Made by a program: the position numbers and the translations under genes. From Lytechinus pictus (taxonomy: Eukaryota > Echinodermata > Echinoidea > Temnopleuroida > Toxopneustidae), in the NCBI RefSeq assembly GCF_037042905.1, contig NC_087254.1, positions 21,998,603 through 22,062,602 on the forward strand: a stretch of 64,000 bases of DNA. The letters run 5' to 3'. Shown here piece after piece: positions 1-13,449 of this stretch. Each line of letters starts with the position of its first letter. Position 1 is the stretch's first letter. The notes below the pieces were generated by a model that was given only the letters and a program-made list of their open reading frames with translations, did no database searches and was not told where the DNA came from.

Positions 1-1378
1 ATTTCACAAAAGGTATGAGGTAAATTTTAAAATTTGCCCAATAAAAAGAAGAAAAAAAAAAACCTGAAACAATTTTTATCAAAAGTATGATGGTTTTGAA
101 GTGGGTTGTTACATTTTCTGACTTGGGCAGTTTTTAATCTTAATCTTAGATGTTAAATGGTGGTTAACTTGAGTGGTCTAATGCCTGTACATTCTAACAT
201 AGAGCTAGTTATTGATTATATATATTCCTTTGTGTCTTTGATTTTCTTCATAATGTTGTCTTTCACTATTACCAAATGAAAAATTATTAGGGTACCTCAA
301 AAATTTTATCAGATATTTATTTTCTCATTTTAAAATCAATGGTGTATATTGATCATGGATATTAAAGGATGACGATGTATTATTTATGTATTCAAAATAT
401 CAGAATATTTCGTGACTCGGACACACGTTTGAAATTTTTCTTTGCATAAAAGTTTATTCTTAAAAATACCCTTCATCGCGAAAATGTGGATATATGAGAA
501 TAGAAAGCGATAGAGGGAATCACAGGAAAAAGCGTTTGTATGTAGTATTCTGTCTGCCTTTCACATTTATATATGCAGGAATTCCTTTGACAATGCATAT
601 CTACATAAAAATAAATAATTAAGTGTCAGAAATGACTCTTGAATTGAAATTCATACTTCAATGTGGAAGAATTACTATCATAATACAAAGGAAAACTGTT
701 TCATGGGATTATGATTATGGACAAAGTAGAATTTATTTTAGCCATGATTTATCCACAATTTAATTGAAAATATTGTTATGAAATGTAAAAGTGGTTGGTG
801 CCTTTATGCAATATTTTTCATTTATGTACTAGTAATTTTTGTAATGATTTTATTTTAAACTTCATAATATTGTAAATCCATCATTCAGCATTGTAAATAA
901 TGTGAATTTTTTTTTTGGAAACATCCTTTGCCTTAAAAAAATAGTTGGCCTTTCTGTAATACGATGAGTAGTGATTGTAAAAGCCTTTGTATTTTGTACT
1001 TAGTGATTTGATAATCCTGATTATCTTGTGATATGCACTTCTATGTCATGACTGTTATTATTACTTACATTTATATTACAATTCTTTTATTTGTTCTCAT
1101 CATTTGACTTCAGAAGATTTTGTCTGTATGAGAGAATTCTTTGATAAAGTAATTCTAAGCTCTTGATGGTTTATTTACCTTGCTGAAAACCATGATGTAT
1201 TTTCATTATAAAGTGCCAACACTTGGGACCCCATTCCATTTCCATTTCTTCAGAAATGTAATCCCCTTTTCTCCTTCTATCTTTAGTCTCTTATTTGTAT
1301 GTCTATGCTGATTTTCTTCATTCATTAAAATGATGTTCTGTTGCCTTGATTGAAATATTTTATCTTTCTTTTTTTTTC

Positions 1379-1393
1379 GGGGGGGGGGGGGGG
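1379..1393 (+). repeat. G15 homopolymer
   Basis: Fifteen G preceded by a T-run and a single C. One of at least fifteen G or C runs of ten or more in the window. Confidence 0.95.
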
Positions 1394-3290
1394 TGCATTG
1401 AGTTTACTTGTAAAATGAGTAAGAATAATGACTGCTGAAAAACACTGAATACATTTCTTGGAACTGCAACTAAAACTTAAAAAGTATGTAGTATGCTTTT
1501 TGCAGTATCCAATTCTAACATGATATTTTCATATTGTAAATGTTTTCATATATTATCAGATACCAATACTACGCAGTACTGCACATGTGTGAATTATATT
1601 TACAAATAGCATCTTCAACTTTTATGATTTTTGTAAATAATAATGTTCTACCTTGCAGAATATAATCCAATGAATATACATATACACTATTTAATGTATT
1701 TAGAATTTGTATTCGGATGATGGCCTTATTCATGAGTTTGGTGAGAAAATATTTGAAATATTGGTATATATATTTTTAAAAAGAAAAATATGACTGCTTG
1801 GGAAAGATGGCTTACTGCTTGGACCACAAAACTTCATATCTAAAAAAAAAAATAATATTTAGGAGAGGATACCTTATTGTTTGCGCTCAGTGGCAGGACC
1901 TTCCAAAGAATTGTTTCTGATTCAGCTAGATACCCCACAGTCTGCCATAATAACACTATCGAATGGGATAACCTTTCATATAACAAGCTGTGGGAGTTAC
2001 AATTTTCACAGTTTTTTTATAGAGATCTTAGTTTTGCGGGAAAAATTGCTTGACAGATTGTTTATTCATTTAAAAAAATTGTATTTTCCCCTAAATTTGA
2101 GGTACATATATGAGGTTTTGCTGCCCTAGCAAGAGATTGTGACCATTATATCTAAATAGAATAGAGTATTCCATTTAAGCTTTTACTGTGCACATATGGT
2201 TTCAAAGAAGTAAATATGATCATATATATGCTATCATTGATATAATAAATCTAATAGACTACAAAGAATGTGTCTGTTTTAATTCTGTTATTTGAATGCA
2301 CATTTCACTTGATGCTTTACTCAATTTATTGACACATTTCATTGATTCAAAACTTTTTGGAAGAAAATAAATGGAGAGAGAGAATTAAAAAGGGGAGTCC
2401 TGTGTGTGTGTGTGTGTTTACAGTTGGGCATATTGAGCCAAACATTTTGAGAGGGCAGAACGTGGCTTTTGGAAAACTTCTCCAAACATAAATAAATGTA
2501 ATAAATATGAAAGCAAACATGTCCATTTACAGTCCTCAATTTCCTTCATCTTTTTTAAAAATGCATTGCAACAGAGGGTTCACACAAGCAGCCAGGTAGA
2601 AGGATAAACAATAAAAACTTGTGCATTGAATCATAAACAATCATTGTTTTGATGGTCTAATGCACAGGTTTCTCATTGTTATGTCCTCTGACATGGCTGC
2701 TTGTGACGCCATGTGGGAACCCCTCTAAGGGGGGGGGGGGGGTCGAGTGCTGTCTCTTCTCTCAACCGTCGTATGAGTTCAGTGACAACCCATACAAATA
2801 GAAGAGATAGAATTAAGTATTTCTATGAGATTGAAAACAGTGTACTAAATGTATGCAACCATTTGCTATCAAATCAAAGGTTGTTCTTTGTAGCCTAGTA
2901 AAAGCATTCCATAGCAACAAGTAAACTGCAAATCAGGTCTTCATATCCTTCTCCCCTCTTTTTTCAATGCATTTCTGTGAAATAGGTTAAAATTCTCTCC
3001 TTTTTTCGTTATCACTTCTCTCTTGTTCTAATTTGATAATTTAACTCCCATTCTTGTCCTCTTTCATTCTCGTGTCTTACGCTATAGTCATACCTGCAAT
3101 ACAGATTCCAGAGAGTCAAAAGCTATATCAGTTATAACCAATGACAAAACATCGGTCAGTTTGGAGTCAGTTTCATTGGTGTGGCTGCAGCCTTAGTCTT
3201 TGTTTCTGTCATCATTTCTACCTCCTATCCCTCTTTATCTGTCTCATGTACCCCCCCCCCACCTCTATTCCTCCCTTCTCTCACTACCCC

Positions 3291-3884
3291 TTAAAGGGGA
3301 ATGAAACTTCTGGAATAAGTAGGCTTGTGTCGAAACAAAAAAAATCAAAGAATAAGAACAAAGAAAGTTTGAGAAAAATCTGACAAATAATGAGAAAGTT
3401 ATGAGCATTTGAATATTGCAATCACTAATGCTATGGAAATCCTCCCATTGGCAATGCGACAAGGATGTGTGATGTCACATGTGAACAACTTTCCCTTTGA
3501 TGGACTATAAAATACCCTCAAAATGTCTCTTTCCATTTTTTCTTGTGGTGATACAAACTCTTTATCCATGACGTATTCTTTAAAAATCTGTATTACATGC
3601 CCTCCTATAGAAAGAACACATGATCTACTGATAGATGTGGTAAAAGAGGCAATTTAAGTGAAATATATACTAAAGTAATGGGGAGAGTTATTCACAAGAG
3701 ACATCACACATCTTTGTCGCATTGCCAATTTCGGGATCTCCATAGCATTAGTGATCGCAATATTCAAATGCTCATAACTTTCTTATTATTTGTCCGATTT
3801 TTCTCAAATTTTCGTTGATCTTTTTCTTTGATTTTTCTGTTTTCACACAAGCTATCTTGTTCCAAAGGTTTCATTCTCCTTTAA
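3291..3884. mobile_element. Foldback (long inverted-repeat) element, ~594 bp
   Basis: Two arms of about 200 bp (3291-3490 and about 3680-3884) are inverted copies with roughly 80% or better identity, separated by about 190 bp. The arms start TTAAAGGGGAATGAAAC and carry the matching stretch AAGTTATGAGCATTTGAATA exactly in both. There is no coding capacity. It looks like a non-autonomous DNA transposon or foldback repeat of a type I associate with sea urchin genomes. Confidence 0.85.
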
Positions 3885-4490
3885 CCACCTCTCTTTCTCT
3901 CTCTCTCTCTACAGTTCCTTCATCCCTTTAACTCCTTAATAGGAACATACAATTACATTGAGTAAAGAAAACAAAATATGAAATGATAATTTTTTTTGTT
4001 GAATCTGTACAATTTTTATTCTTTTTTTTGTAATTAAGATTTTACAATAATACTTCTGTGCATTTGATGCCCCAAAGATTCATCTTTTCAATGAATCTCA
4101 TCTTAAAATCAACAACTGTCTAGAAAAGAGAATGAATGAGGGAAAAATATACTACACTTAATAGACAAAATGATTTCTACAACTCCAGACTGCTACAAAA
4201 AGAAAATATGGATAAAAAACCGACTATCCAATGGTAGAGTGTGTGCCATAAAATGCAGGCAAAATGAGGATTACTAGGATCCCAAATCTAAAGCCGACAA
4301 CAAAGAAATAAGTGAATGAATCTCACTGACACAGTAGCAACTGATCAAGTGAAACATAAATATAAATTAGTAAGAATATATGCTTGGCTATTGACAAAAA
4401 ACATCTTTAAAAAACCTTTGACACATTAGATGGCACCTTAAAATGTAATTGATTGTCGAAAGGATGAAAAATAAAGAGTTGTGAGATAGA

Positions 4491-4764
4491 CAGTGGCGTA
4501 TTCAGGAACAGATGGAGCCCAGGGCAAGTGTGAGTCTGCCCACCTTCTGACATAGACGATCCTTGAAATCATGCCCCTTACCAAGTTTGTCGCCGGATCA
4601 AGTGCTGATATTGCAACCTTTCCCACACTAGTGGGTTCTTCAGTTGCTTGTCAGATAAAAATTTTGAAGGGCCATTTTGTTTAAGTCTTTCCTCATTTCT
4701 TCAATTTACTTTTTGCACCCTCCATAAGTGGGGCTCAAGGCCCCCATTCCTAAATACACCACTG
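4491..4764. mobile_element. Short terminal-inverted-repeat element (CAGTGGYGTATT ends)
   Basis: The left end CAGTGGCGTATTCAGGAA is repeated inverted at the right end as CAGTGGTGTATTTAGGAA (16 of 18 match). The element is 274 bp and non-coding. The ends resemble those of hAT-like non-autonomous elements; flanks GATAGA and GGTAGA may be the remains of a target duplication but do not match perfectly. Confidence 0.75.
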
Positions 4765-6175
4765 GGTAGAGAGACACACAAAAAAATTATTCAAAAGAAT
4801 GCACTGATCATGATACTTGCAGCTTAAGAAAAGAAAAGTATTACACTTTAAACTTCAGCCTCTTTCACAAAACACAGGAGGCAGTCCAAAAATCTGAGAA
4901 ATTGTGATTTTAAATATTACTTTAAGTGTTGGGTGAAATAGACAATATTATCAAGTATTGGATGGCCTTAAAATATTTGAGCTGAGAGATACTAACTTTA
5001 ATTAAAAAGAGTTGATTTTTCAAACTCAATGAATTTGAATGCGTATATCACTGTCCTTTTTACAAGTTAAAATGGCATAGAATAATCTAGGTAATAATTT
5101 CATTTGATTTATTGAATTTCTATACAAAAAATTAATTGTCTATTCATTTCAAGATTCTACAAGCTAAAATTGACAACGTTCTGTGTTATTTTATTATGGA
5201 CAATGGGTCTGTTTTGCACATTGAGATAAAAATACCATATCCTGACATACTATACAATCAAAATTTGTTACATTTTAAAATCATTATGCCAACATACAGC
5301 ATTGGATTAAAAGCACACAATAGCTCAGTATAAATTGCAACTTTTCCAGTTCCCCTATCCACATTTTCCCTCAACTTACGTGTACATGTAAAATGTTCTC
5401 AGATAAAATATGAACGACACCTGAAAATTTTTGATTGACTTCACAATACGATGTAACGTTACTGAAAAAAAAATATATATCTTATGACGAGTTGTCCTTA
5501 ACATGATAAAAGTCACTATGATAAAAATTCCTATCTCTAATATCATTCCTGTACTACTGATTGAAATTGACAGAGTTGAAACAAACAGAGATGAGTTGAA
5601 ACACGAGTTGTAGCGTGTTCAGCGGGCACCGAGATATGAAGACGTCGATGGTACATATTAATAATAATCATCTCAATCAGTAACATATCAAAGATTTGGC
5701 AGCCGTACTTCAATGCATTTGACAAGAAAATCTGATTTGTCATTCAAACATGAACTTGAGGACAGAAGAAAAACAAAACATATTTATATTACTCTTGAGT
5801 GTTAACACAAAGACAAGGTATACACATTTACAGTAATAACTTAAGTTGGCAAAAATAAAATAATGTACATTGATTGATACAGAGGAAAGGGTGCTATATC
5901 ACATTCAACAAGACAAGTGCGAGACTCATATTTTGGTTATGAATAAACCCGATTGTCAGAAAATGGCAAAAAATTACTTAACAATTGTCCATTTTTGTCT
6001 CAAAGCAAGATGGCTGGTATGAATTTGCACTTAATTTGAGCACAATGATAGAGAGCACAGATTTAATTGCTTTAGATAAATTCATTGTATTACTGTTCAT
6101 ATGAATCCCTTAAAAATAGTTTAAAATATCTGTAGATCATTTGGAAAATCCTTTTTAATGAATTATTTTATGATC

Positions 6176-6295
6176 TACTTATTTATTTCTTATTTATTTC
6201 ATTAATCAATTTATTCATTTATTATTTTATCTTATACTTGTTCAATTATTTCTAACTGATAATTACCACTATTTTTATTCATTTATTTATTGGGG
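6176..6295 (-). terminator. Cluster of AATAAA polyadenylation words (minus strand)
   Basis: About seven AATAAA hexamers (TTTATT on the plus strand) fall within 120 nt in a very AT-rich stretch. One or more could be the RBFOX polyadenylation signal. In AT-rich DNA such clusters also arise by chance, so this is only a candidate. Confidence 0.25.
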
Positions 6296-9200
6296 AAGGA
6301 TTTCATTGATGACCTCAAACAGATTGATTGATCATCTAAAGTTTAGAGCATTGGTCTAACAACTATCCAATCAAAACATGTCTGCTACAGCTAAATTCAT
6401 TATATTCAACAGTTGTGAGCCAAAATGAATGTGATTCAAAAATGATAAAAAATTTCTTTCATGAGAAATTCTTTACGTGTTTAGAAATTTACAAAATTTG
6501 GCAGTAAAGTTTGTCCAATTCCATGGCATATTCAAACCCAGAGAATGTTCACGACACTCTAGCAATCAATACATACTTAATAATTTCAATGCCTATTACA
6601 CAATACTTTTCTCCTCGCCATTTTATCGATACATCACAATCAACGACAGAAATACATGGGTAAACATTGAGTAGCACACTAATTAGAGAAAGATAGACAT
6701 CTACAAGGATGACCAAGAACGACAGTCATTTCTCAGAGAAAAAGAAGAAATAACAAAAGTTACAACTTATCATAAGACGCACTTTGCAAGAGAAACATTG
6801 CACCAAAATGCGAAAATCAAATATGAAGACAACCTACGATACATACAATAGATTGCTAGATCTCTTCTCATATGTCATGAACGGTATAATAATAATAAAT
6901 ATAAAGTTAAAAGATCACTATGTCCTTAGCTTTCTTGTTGACTCAAAGAATAAAATTTACAAAGAATTTCATCTTTTTTGCTCCCACTCTCTCTCTCTCA
7001 CACGCACACATTCATTTAAACTCTCTCACTATATTTCCCAAAGTTTCTTTGTTCCATCTCAAATACTTGTTATCAACAATATCTGATTTATCCTTGATCA
7101 CCATTATAAATCATTTAAAAAAGCTAAGGTAATGAATTTCAATCTAACTACATAACTCTGTACATTTTCAATCTAGTGCCAAGATAAATTAAGACAGAAA
7201 CCAAACCTTCAGCAACGATGTCAATCAACATTTGGGCACCGAAACAGAACCGGTTGTAAAAACACAAACACAAAAACAGTTTAACATAAAAAGATCAAAA
7301 TACTGAAAAAGTTTTGAACATAAGATAATTACTAATCCTGAAAACACAGAAATGACTCCCCTGTATTTCTGAGGCAAGGTTTAAGAGCAATCATATTTAA
7401 AATCTCCCAATCTATGAAACAATGTCTAATGATATCTAACAACTACAGATAAATATACAGTTTCCTTCTAGTAGCTAGAGATCACCAAAACACTAGGTGA
7501 TATCCAACACACAACCACGTTAATTTGGTAGCACCATATGTTTCTCCCTTCTCTTAATTCATAGCATGAAAATCATCAAGGGGCCTTCTTTTTCTTTCAA
7601 ATCTTATCCATCTCCGTCTGTCAGTTAACCCACCTATGAATAATGGAACATTCCATTTCAGATGCATCATGGATATCAATACCATTACTAGCGTTCCCCT
7701 TTTCAATGTTATGCCGGCTATGGGCCTATTCACACAGAATTGTATGGAAGGCTTATTAGTAAACTAACTAGCTTTAAGCAAAATTTCTGTTTGAAAACCA
7801 AACTATATGACATGCAATTTCAAGGAAGATTGGAGCATCCAACAATTACAGTTTTTATGTAGGAAGCATGGGATGTCGTGAATGAACTGATTTACATCTC
7901 TATCTGGGCTGACTGACTGGTTGGCTATGTTCATGCTAATTTTGAAAGCAAAAACATTCATCATAACTCATATTTGTGTTCTGCAAGAGAGCACTCATTA
8001 ATTGCAATTTCTCATCAACAGTGTATCTTTTCCATTTCTTTTTTTTTTTGCTCCAGCACAACAAATAATGCACAGCAGGCATTGTGATGTCATATCTGAT
8101 TGGGAATTCTATTGCATTCAAGCCATTTTCATAGATACCTTTTTAGTATGCATCTGTTTTTATGGTTCAGCGTTGTGTTTAACATTTATATGTAGGACTG
8201 TTAACAACATTACTTTACAGCAATTACAGCTCAATTGTGATCTTAACTGATAATATTTCAAAAAGTGTTTTGTGGCCAATAGGTGGTATCACTTGCATGC
8301 AAGCATTGATAATTCTGCACGCAAATTAAAGGGAGACCCCAAATATATATATATATATTTTTTGCACTTCATATCATGCACATTGATGTTTTGGTAACTT
8401 TTGTTCTACTTTGTGAATAAAAAGCCTTTCCACAACTGAAAGGAGACAATTGCTTTAGTGCACGATTAGGAAATCTTTCATGGGAGCAATTATTGCTCGA
8501 TAGCATCATTGCAAAAAATGATTTCATACCCATGAAAATCTACTTGATACTTTTGGCAGAAATATTGAGGGATCTTTTAACGTCATGAGACATCCAATCC
8601 CTCTTTAGCACACATGAATTGAAATGAATTAAAGAGAGGGAGAGAGAATGAGCAAAAAAATGTTCAAGAAGTAGAATTTACACCCCCCCCCCCATTGCAA
8701 GACAAAGTATTCAAGACTTGACCTGCAATGGTCATTAACAAATTTCAGTACATTACCAAATACATTTTGGTATAACCAATCATCAATAAAAGCTTTAAAT
8801 CTGAATAGAGTTGTCTTCTACAATCTCCCGAAGAAAAAAAGACAAGATTGTAGAGGTATCATACATTGTAGACATACAATACAAAATGAAAAATAAAGTC
8901 AGAACAAATTGGAAGTAGTTATCAAGTTGAAATATAATCCTATCATTATATTTTCCGGATAGGATGAGCGTTAAAAGCCGTTTGATTTCTTCCAAACGTT
9001 TGAGCCGGTGGAGATGACCGTAGTTGAGACTGAGTTGGGCTCCTCATATCGCTAACCCTCTAGGAAAGGCAAGAATCATTCCGTAATGATCTCTGATGTC
9101 ATTGTGCCCATCAAATGGTCATCTACCTTGGTACACTCCATATAAACCATAGGATACATCTCCAAATTTCCCTTTGGATTCTCCGGAGCTCAATACATGA

Positions 9201-9325
9201 TATTCCACTTTTTGCTCTCTCTTTGTTCTTGTTTTCTTGAATCAAAATGTTCAGTATGCAGTTAACATCGTTCTGAGATAATGCGATGACCGTCTGCATT
9301 AAAGAATACCGTTGGTTGGCTGATC
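6176..9325 (-). other. rbfox: Probable 3' untranslated region of the RBFOX gene
   Basis: Downstream of the stop codon there is no further convincing exon. The lower limit is placed at a dense group of AATAAA words on the transcript strand (6176-6295), but earlier or later polyadenylation is equally possible. Vertebrate RBFOX mRNAs also have long 3' UTRs. A perfect TTGCATGCAA palindrome containing a Fox motif lies near 8294-8303 and a C11 run at 8683-8693. An open 37-codon frame with a good acceptor at 9059 lies inside this region; I treat it as untranslated. Boundaries are inference. Confidence 0.35.
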
Positions 9326-9370
9326 TTAATAAGGCGTGTACCTTGCGTATGCACCCCTATACAGACTGGC
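9326..9370 (-). CDS. rbfox: RBFOX terminal coding exon with C-terminal PY motif
   Basis: The last coding segment reads ASLYRGAYARYTPY followed by TAA, and matches vertebrate ASLYRGGYSRFAPY. It follows an acceptor ending taatgttacag and enters in phase 0, which fits both candidate donors of the previous exon. The conserved Arg...Pro-Tyr ending is a nuclear localisation signal in vertebrate Fox proteins, so isoforms using this exon should be nuclear. It is too short to appear as an open reading frame on its own. The identification rests on 10 of 14 residues agreeing plus the correct stop position. Confidence 0.93.
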   Translation of the reverse strand, partial: ASLYRGAYARYTPY

Positions 9371-12300
9371 CTGTAACATTAGGTGAGAAAGAAAGAAAGA
9401 ATCAAGAAAATTAATTAGAATAAAGTATGGTATCCCCAACTTACTTGTTCCTATGAATATTGACTTAATGCATGTGAAACTTAATAAACATGTTTCTGAT
9501 TTCCAGAAAACTTTTCATTCTTAAAAAGGAAACTCTAATTGATGTACTGAATACATTTCATTAGCAACAATCGTCAGATGATATGCATCAAGTATACCTT
9601 AAAATTTCATAATACTATTAAACTCATTACACTCAATTAATGCACCTTTATAGCCAAAGTACCTTTTCTTTAATAAGAATAAGAAAAATAATAATAGATA
9701 ATGGTAATGAATAATATTTTTAGCTCTATCTTCTACTAATAATCCATTATCCATCCAAGGTGCAATATCATTATTATCCCAGCTTTAGCTCAAGCTGATG
9801 TTTCTTCCAGTGCTAAGTACATCCCAATGACCAAAAAAATGATTACCAATTCATTTATTAAGATGTAATTACTTTGTAGGAGTTTATGATTTTATGGGCC
9901 GTGTGACATAAAATATACAATCAATACAATTAAGAATAACTCTAATAAGTCCAAGTCAAACCATGAACACAAAGTTACAATAAATCGGTAAAGTATTGAT
10001 TGTATCTTTAATGTTGCAGGACCCTGACATTTGCATCAGAAACATAAATTTTAAAAGTGAAAATATTGAAAATTTCATAGATATATCTAAACAATTTTAA
10101 AAATCTACAAAAATACAAAGGAAAGACATAAAAGTGAACAATTACAGCAAAAGCATCATGCAAATTGCTGACATTTAGCAAAATAAAATTCACATAAATA
10201 GTTAACAAATGTAAACCTCGACTTACGGTTGATTTCTTCTCAACAGACAGTGGTGTGTGTGTGATTCTACTCAAATCAATGATGTAAACATTTACCTTCC
10301 TTTGTTTTTATGAAAATGATTGAAGTTGTCGTGCAGTGAACAATAAGATTTTACATGATGACATTCATAAATTTAATTTCATGAATTAGAGAGAGTGCAA
10401 CATCTTGCCAAAGTCTGACTGAATATACCGATATAACACATCGAAAAGAGTATATCACGATCAATATTCTATGGCTTCATACTAATAGAGGAATTAGTAG
10501 CAAGCTTCAGGAGCCCCTTAACACAAAGCTTAGTGATCAATCGTATGATAAATCTGTTAAAAATGTTAAATGCAATCAATTATAAAACACATTCTTACAA
10601 TCAATTGCTAAGCATTGTGTCATAGGGGCCCTTGTCATCCATTTGTTATTCTCTCTATAAAGATCAATATCATGATACTTTAGATTGGAGCAAGACTATT
10701 TTAATCAAGGTCATTATAATTCTCCTTAACTACATTTAAGTAAAACAGAATGTAAAATATTAAACAACGACTTTGTGAATGCTTAAACAGTTGGGGAAAT
10801 CAATGAGCAATGGGATTGGCTTAATACATTCATTAAAAATGTCAATATTTTCATCATGAATTAAGGTCACAAACAAAGGAGAGGAACTAATGGCTTCAGC
10901 TCAATGAGCAATATGAAAAATCTTTGCCTCTGGTAAAAACGAAAATGTCAGCATTTTAAAATGGGAAACATTTCTAAAGAGGGGATGCAGGAAAAAATGG
11001 TTGGACTGCTCTTTAAGCAATACCGCCTCGGACCATTAAGCATGTTTTTAGAACCTTGCAAACCATGGGTGCCCTTTCCAGAAATCCATTACTGCTTGAA
11101 AAATACGATAAACGCATTAAGAGAATAGATGGGGCGCATGATTTGTGTAGACAGATCAAATCAATGCAAAAGGACAATCATATATGAACATTATTATGTT
11201 GCCTTTTTATTCAGTAGTTATAAGTAAACCTAATACTGTGTATATGCAGGTAAATGAACTTTGATGCATGCATTACTCGTCAGTTATTTCTACATGCCTA
11301 ATTCAAATTCAATTTGGCCTTTTAAAGATTTACCGGTATCCAATTTGTTTCTTTTTGGGGGATTGCTCCTTCATAACCTATTGCCAACTGGAACCACATG
11401 CCCCGACCCCAGCCCTCATCAAATCCTTTAGGAAAAACAGAATTCAGTATTTACACATGATCATGTTAGATGGAATGCTTCTAGAAATAGATGCTCAAGT
11501 AATTAAGCTAATCAATTACTTTGCTTGGAGTAAGATCAACTTGCTGTTGATGGGAGACAAGACCTTGAGCCTTTAACTTTGGGGAAAATCCTTTTTTTTT
11601 TCATGTGACCAGATAATACCCCCAACATCTTGTAAAAAAAAATCCACTATATAGGTCAAGTAGAAGCTTGTCCCATCCACTGAAAATTATTTATTTTGGA
11701 GTGTTGCTTTAAGGACTCATTCACAAGCATGAATTATTTTCATAAAGGTCTTGGGTCATTATTTCGTACATCCTTTATGATTGTAAATGATTTTCATGTA
11801 GATTTTTAATATTACCACACAAAGTCAAATTAAAAAAAATTCAATTAAATGTGATTCAATTCAAAATAACACCCCAGTGATGTGTAAACTAGACGACCAA
11901 GTATTCCCAGAGGACCACACTAAGAATTTACACCATGCAGTGTTAAATTCATGGTGTTGGACCATCACCCATTTGCATTGCATTCTGTCTGTTATTGGTG
12001 TTATATATTTATACTCTATGGTGTATTTGTAACACCAGAGGATGTGGCCGTCTCTCTGTACACTGACTAACTTTGTTCTTAACACCATACTTTCTTCAGT
12101 GAGGATACAGTGTAATGGCAACTATGCTTTTATCTTCCCCACAATCAAAGTTTTAATAAAGGATTTGTCTCCCTAACGATATTATGCAATGAAATGGTTT
12201 CTAGAACATTCATTTCCTCACAAAACAGAACTATTTATCTTAAAAGGCAATACATTAACTAAAAGACAATATAAACAAGCTAATATATATCTGATAAAAC

Positions 12301-13449
12301 AGAGAACACCATTCAAAATACACAGGAGGGTGCTTCAAACAATCTGACATGCTAGACATCAATCAACATTTGAACAATGCATTGAAACTGAAGATATATG
12401 GATTACACCAAGTAATCTTGATTGATTTGAACATACAGGAATACCAGAAGGTGAATCACTAACATTTTGAATTTCATTTTGAGATGAGATTAACCAATCA
12501 GACCTTATGAAATTGCTTTTATCTCACTAAAGTTTGATTTGTTTCTTGTGAATCATTTCCTTAGAAAGTATGGAGACGATTTTTAGGGCTGATTTAAGAG
12601 AATTGACTTCACATTCAAAATATCTGTACTAAAATTAAAAAAGCCTCTTTATTTTAGCAGTAAAATCTCAAGTGATAAATCAAAATGAATAAAATAATAG
12701 TCTAAGCTAATTCTTCCTCAGAAATCACTTGAATTGATGTGGTGGAAAAATCTTCAGGGATGACTTTCTGAGGTATACAAAATTATTGAATTGTGGTTTG
12801 TTTTCAGGTAGGTTGAAATTTAATCATGTTGGTTTGGGAGATGGGGAAAAATAAAAGTGAGAGGAAAATCATCAAAACTCAAATGTAGAGCATATCAATA
12901 AATTTAAAGGAAAAGATGGATTTAAAGGAAGAAATTAAAGATAAAACGGAAAAGAAGTAAAAAAAAAAATTGAAGAAAATTGAAAGTAAATACTATTTTG
13001 GTATAGATATCTTCCTCAATGCAGAGTCAAATGGTATGAAATACTGACATCATAGAAACAATTAATGACATTAAAATATGTTCATATAAATAATGATATA
13101 CACAAAGGCATGAACCATTACACAACTTGCAACGTAAAAGGATATCAAAAGCCAGGCATACACATTACATTCTATACAGCTAATAACTTATATGTAACTA
13201 TATAGTACAGTACGTAAAATACTATTTACTTGAACATTCACATAACACTATATTCACTGCACTGCACGACCAATATCTCAAATTTTGCAACTGAAAATAC
13301 GGGGTGGGGTGGGTGATTGAACACGAAAACCAAAAGTGTGAGTATATAAATAATCTCAAAAACTAAATAATGTCACAACCACTGGTAGCGAGAGAAAGAG
13401 ATCAGTTTGACAGTCGAAGATTTACCCTGGTAAGAGAGGGATATCTTAC
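9371..13449 (-). other. rbfox: 4.1-kb last intron
   Basis: AT-rich and mostly featureless apart from a dispersed repeat copy at about 11865-12110 built of GTGTTA/AACACC words. A TGCATG word is at 11267-11272. No exon recognised. Confidence 0.85.
11865..12110 (+). repeat. Dispersed repeat copy rich in GTGTTA/AACACC
   Basis: The segment from about 11919 to 11990 matches the reverse complement of 41609-41690 with interruptions, sharing AGAGG(A/G)CCACA, TTACACCA and TTCATGGTGTT in order. The region holds several inverted GTGTT/AACAC words. It appears to be a degenerate non-autonomous element; its ends are not clear. Confidence 0.6.

Larger units (their letters stand above)
1..6175. other. Non-coding region beyond the likely RBFOX 3' end
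   Basis: Very AT-rich, without a recognisable exon. It contains G15 (1379-1393), G14 (2729-2742) and C10 (3251-3260) runs and the two inverted-repeat elements at 3291-3884 and 4491-4764. Part of it could be the 3' UTR of RBFOX or of a neighbouring gene, but I cannot show that. Confidence 0.5.

Noticed and set aside
8946..9059. Minus-strand 37-codon frame after a good acceptor (tttcctag), starting Arg-Val-Ser-Asp-Met, as an alternative RBFOX C-terminus
   Set aside because: It is in usable phase but has no family similarity, and the exon at 9326-9370 gives the conserved PY ending. Most likely 3' UTR. A junction from 13450 to 9059 would revive it.
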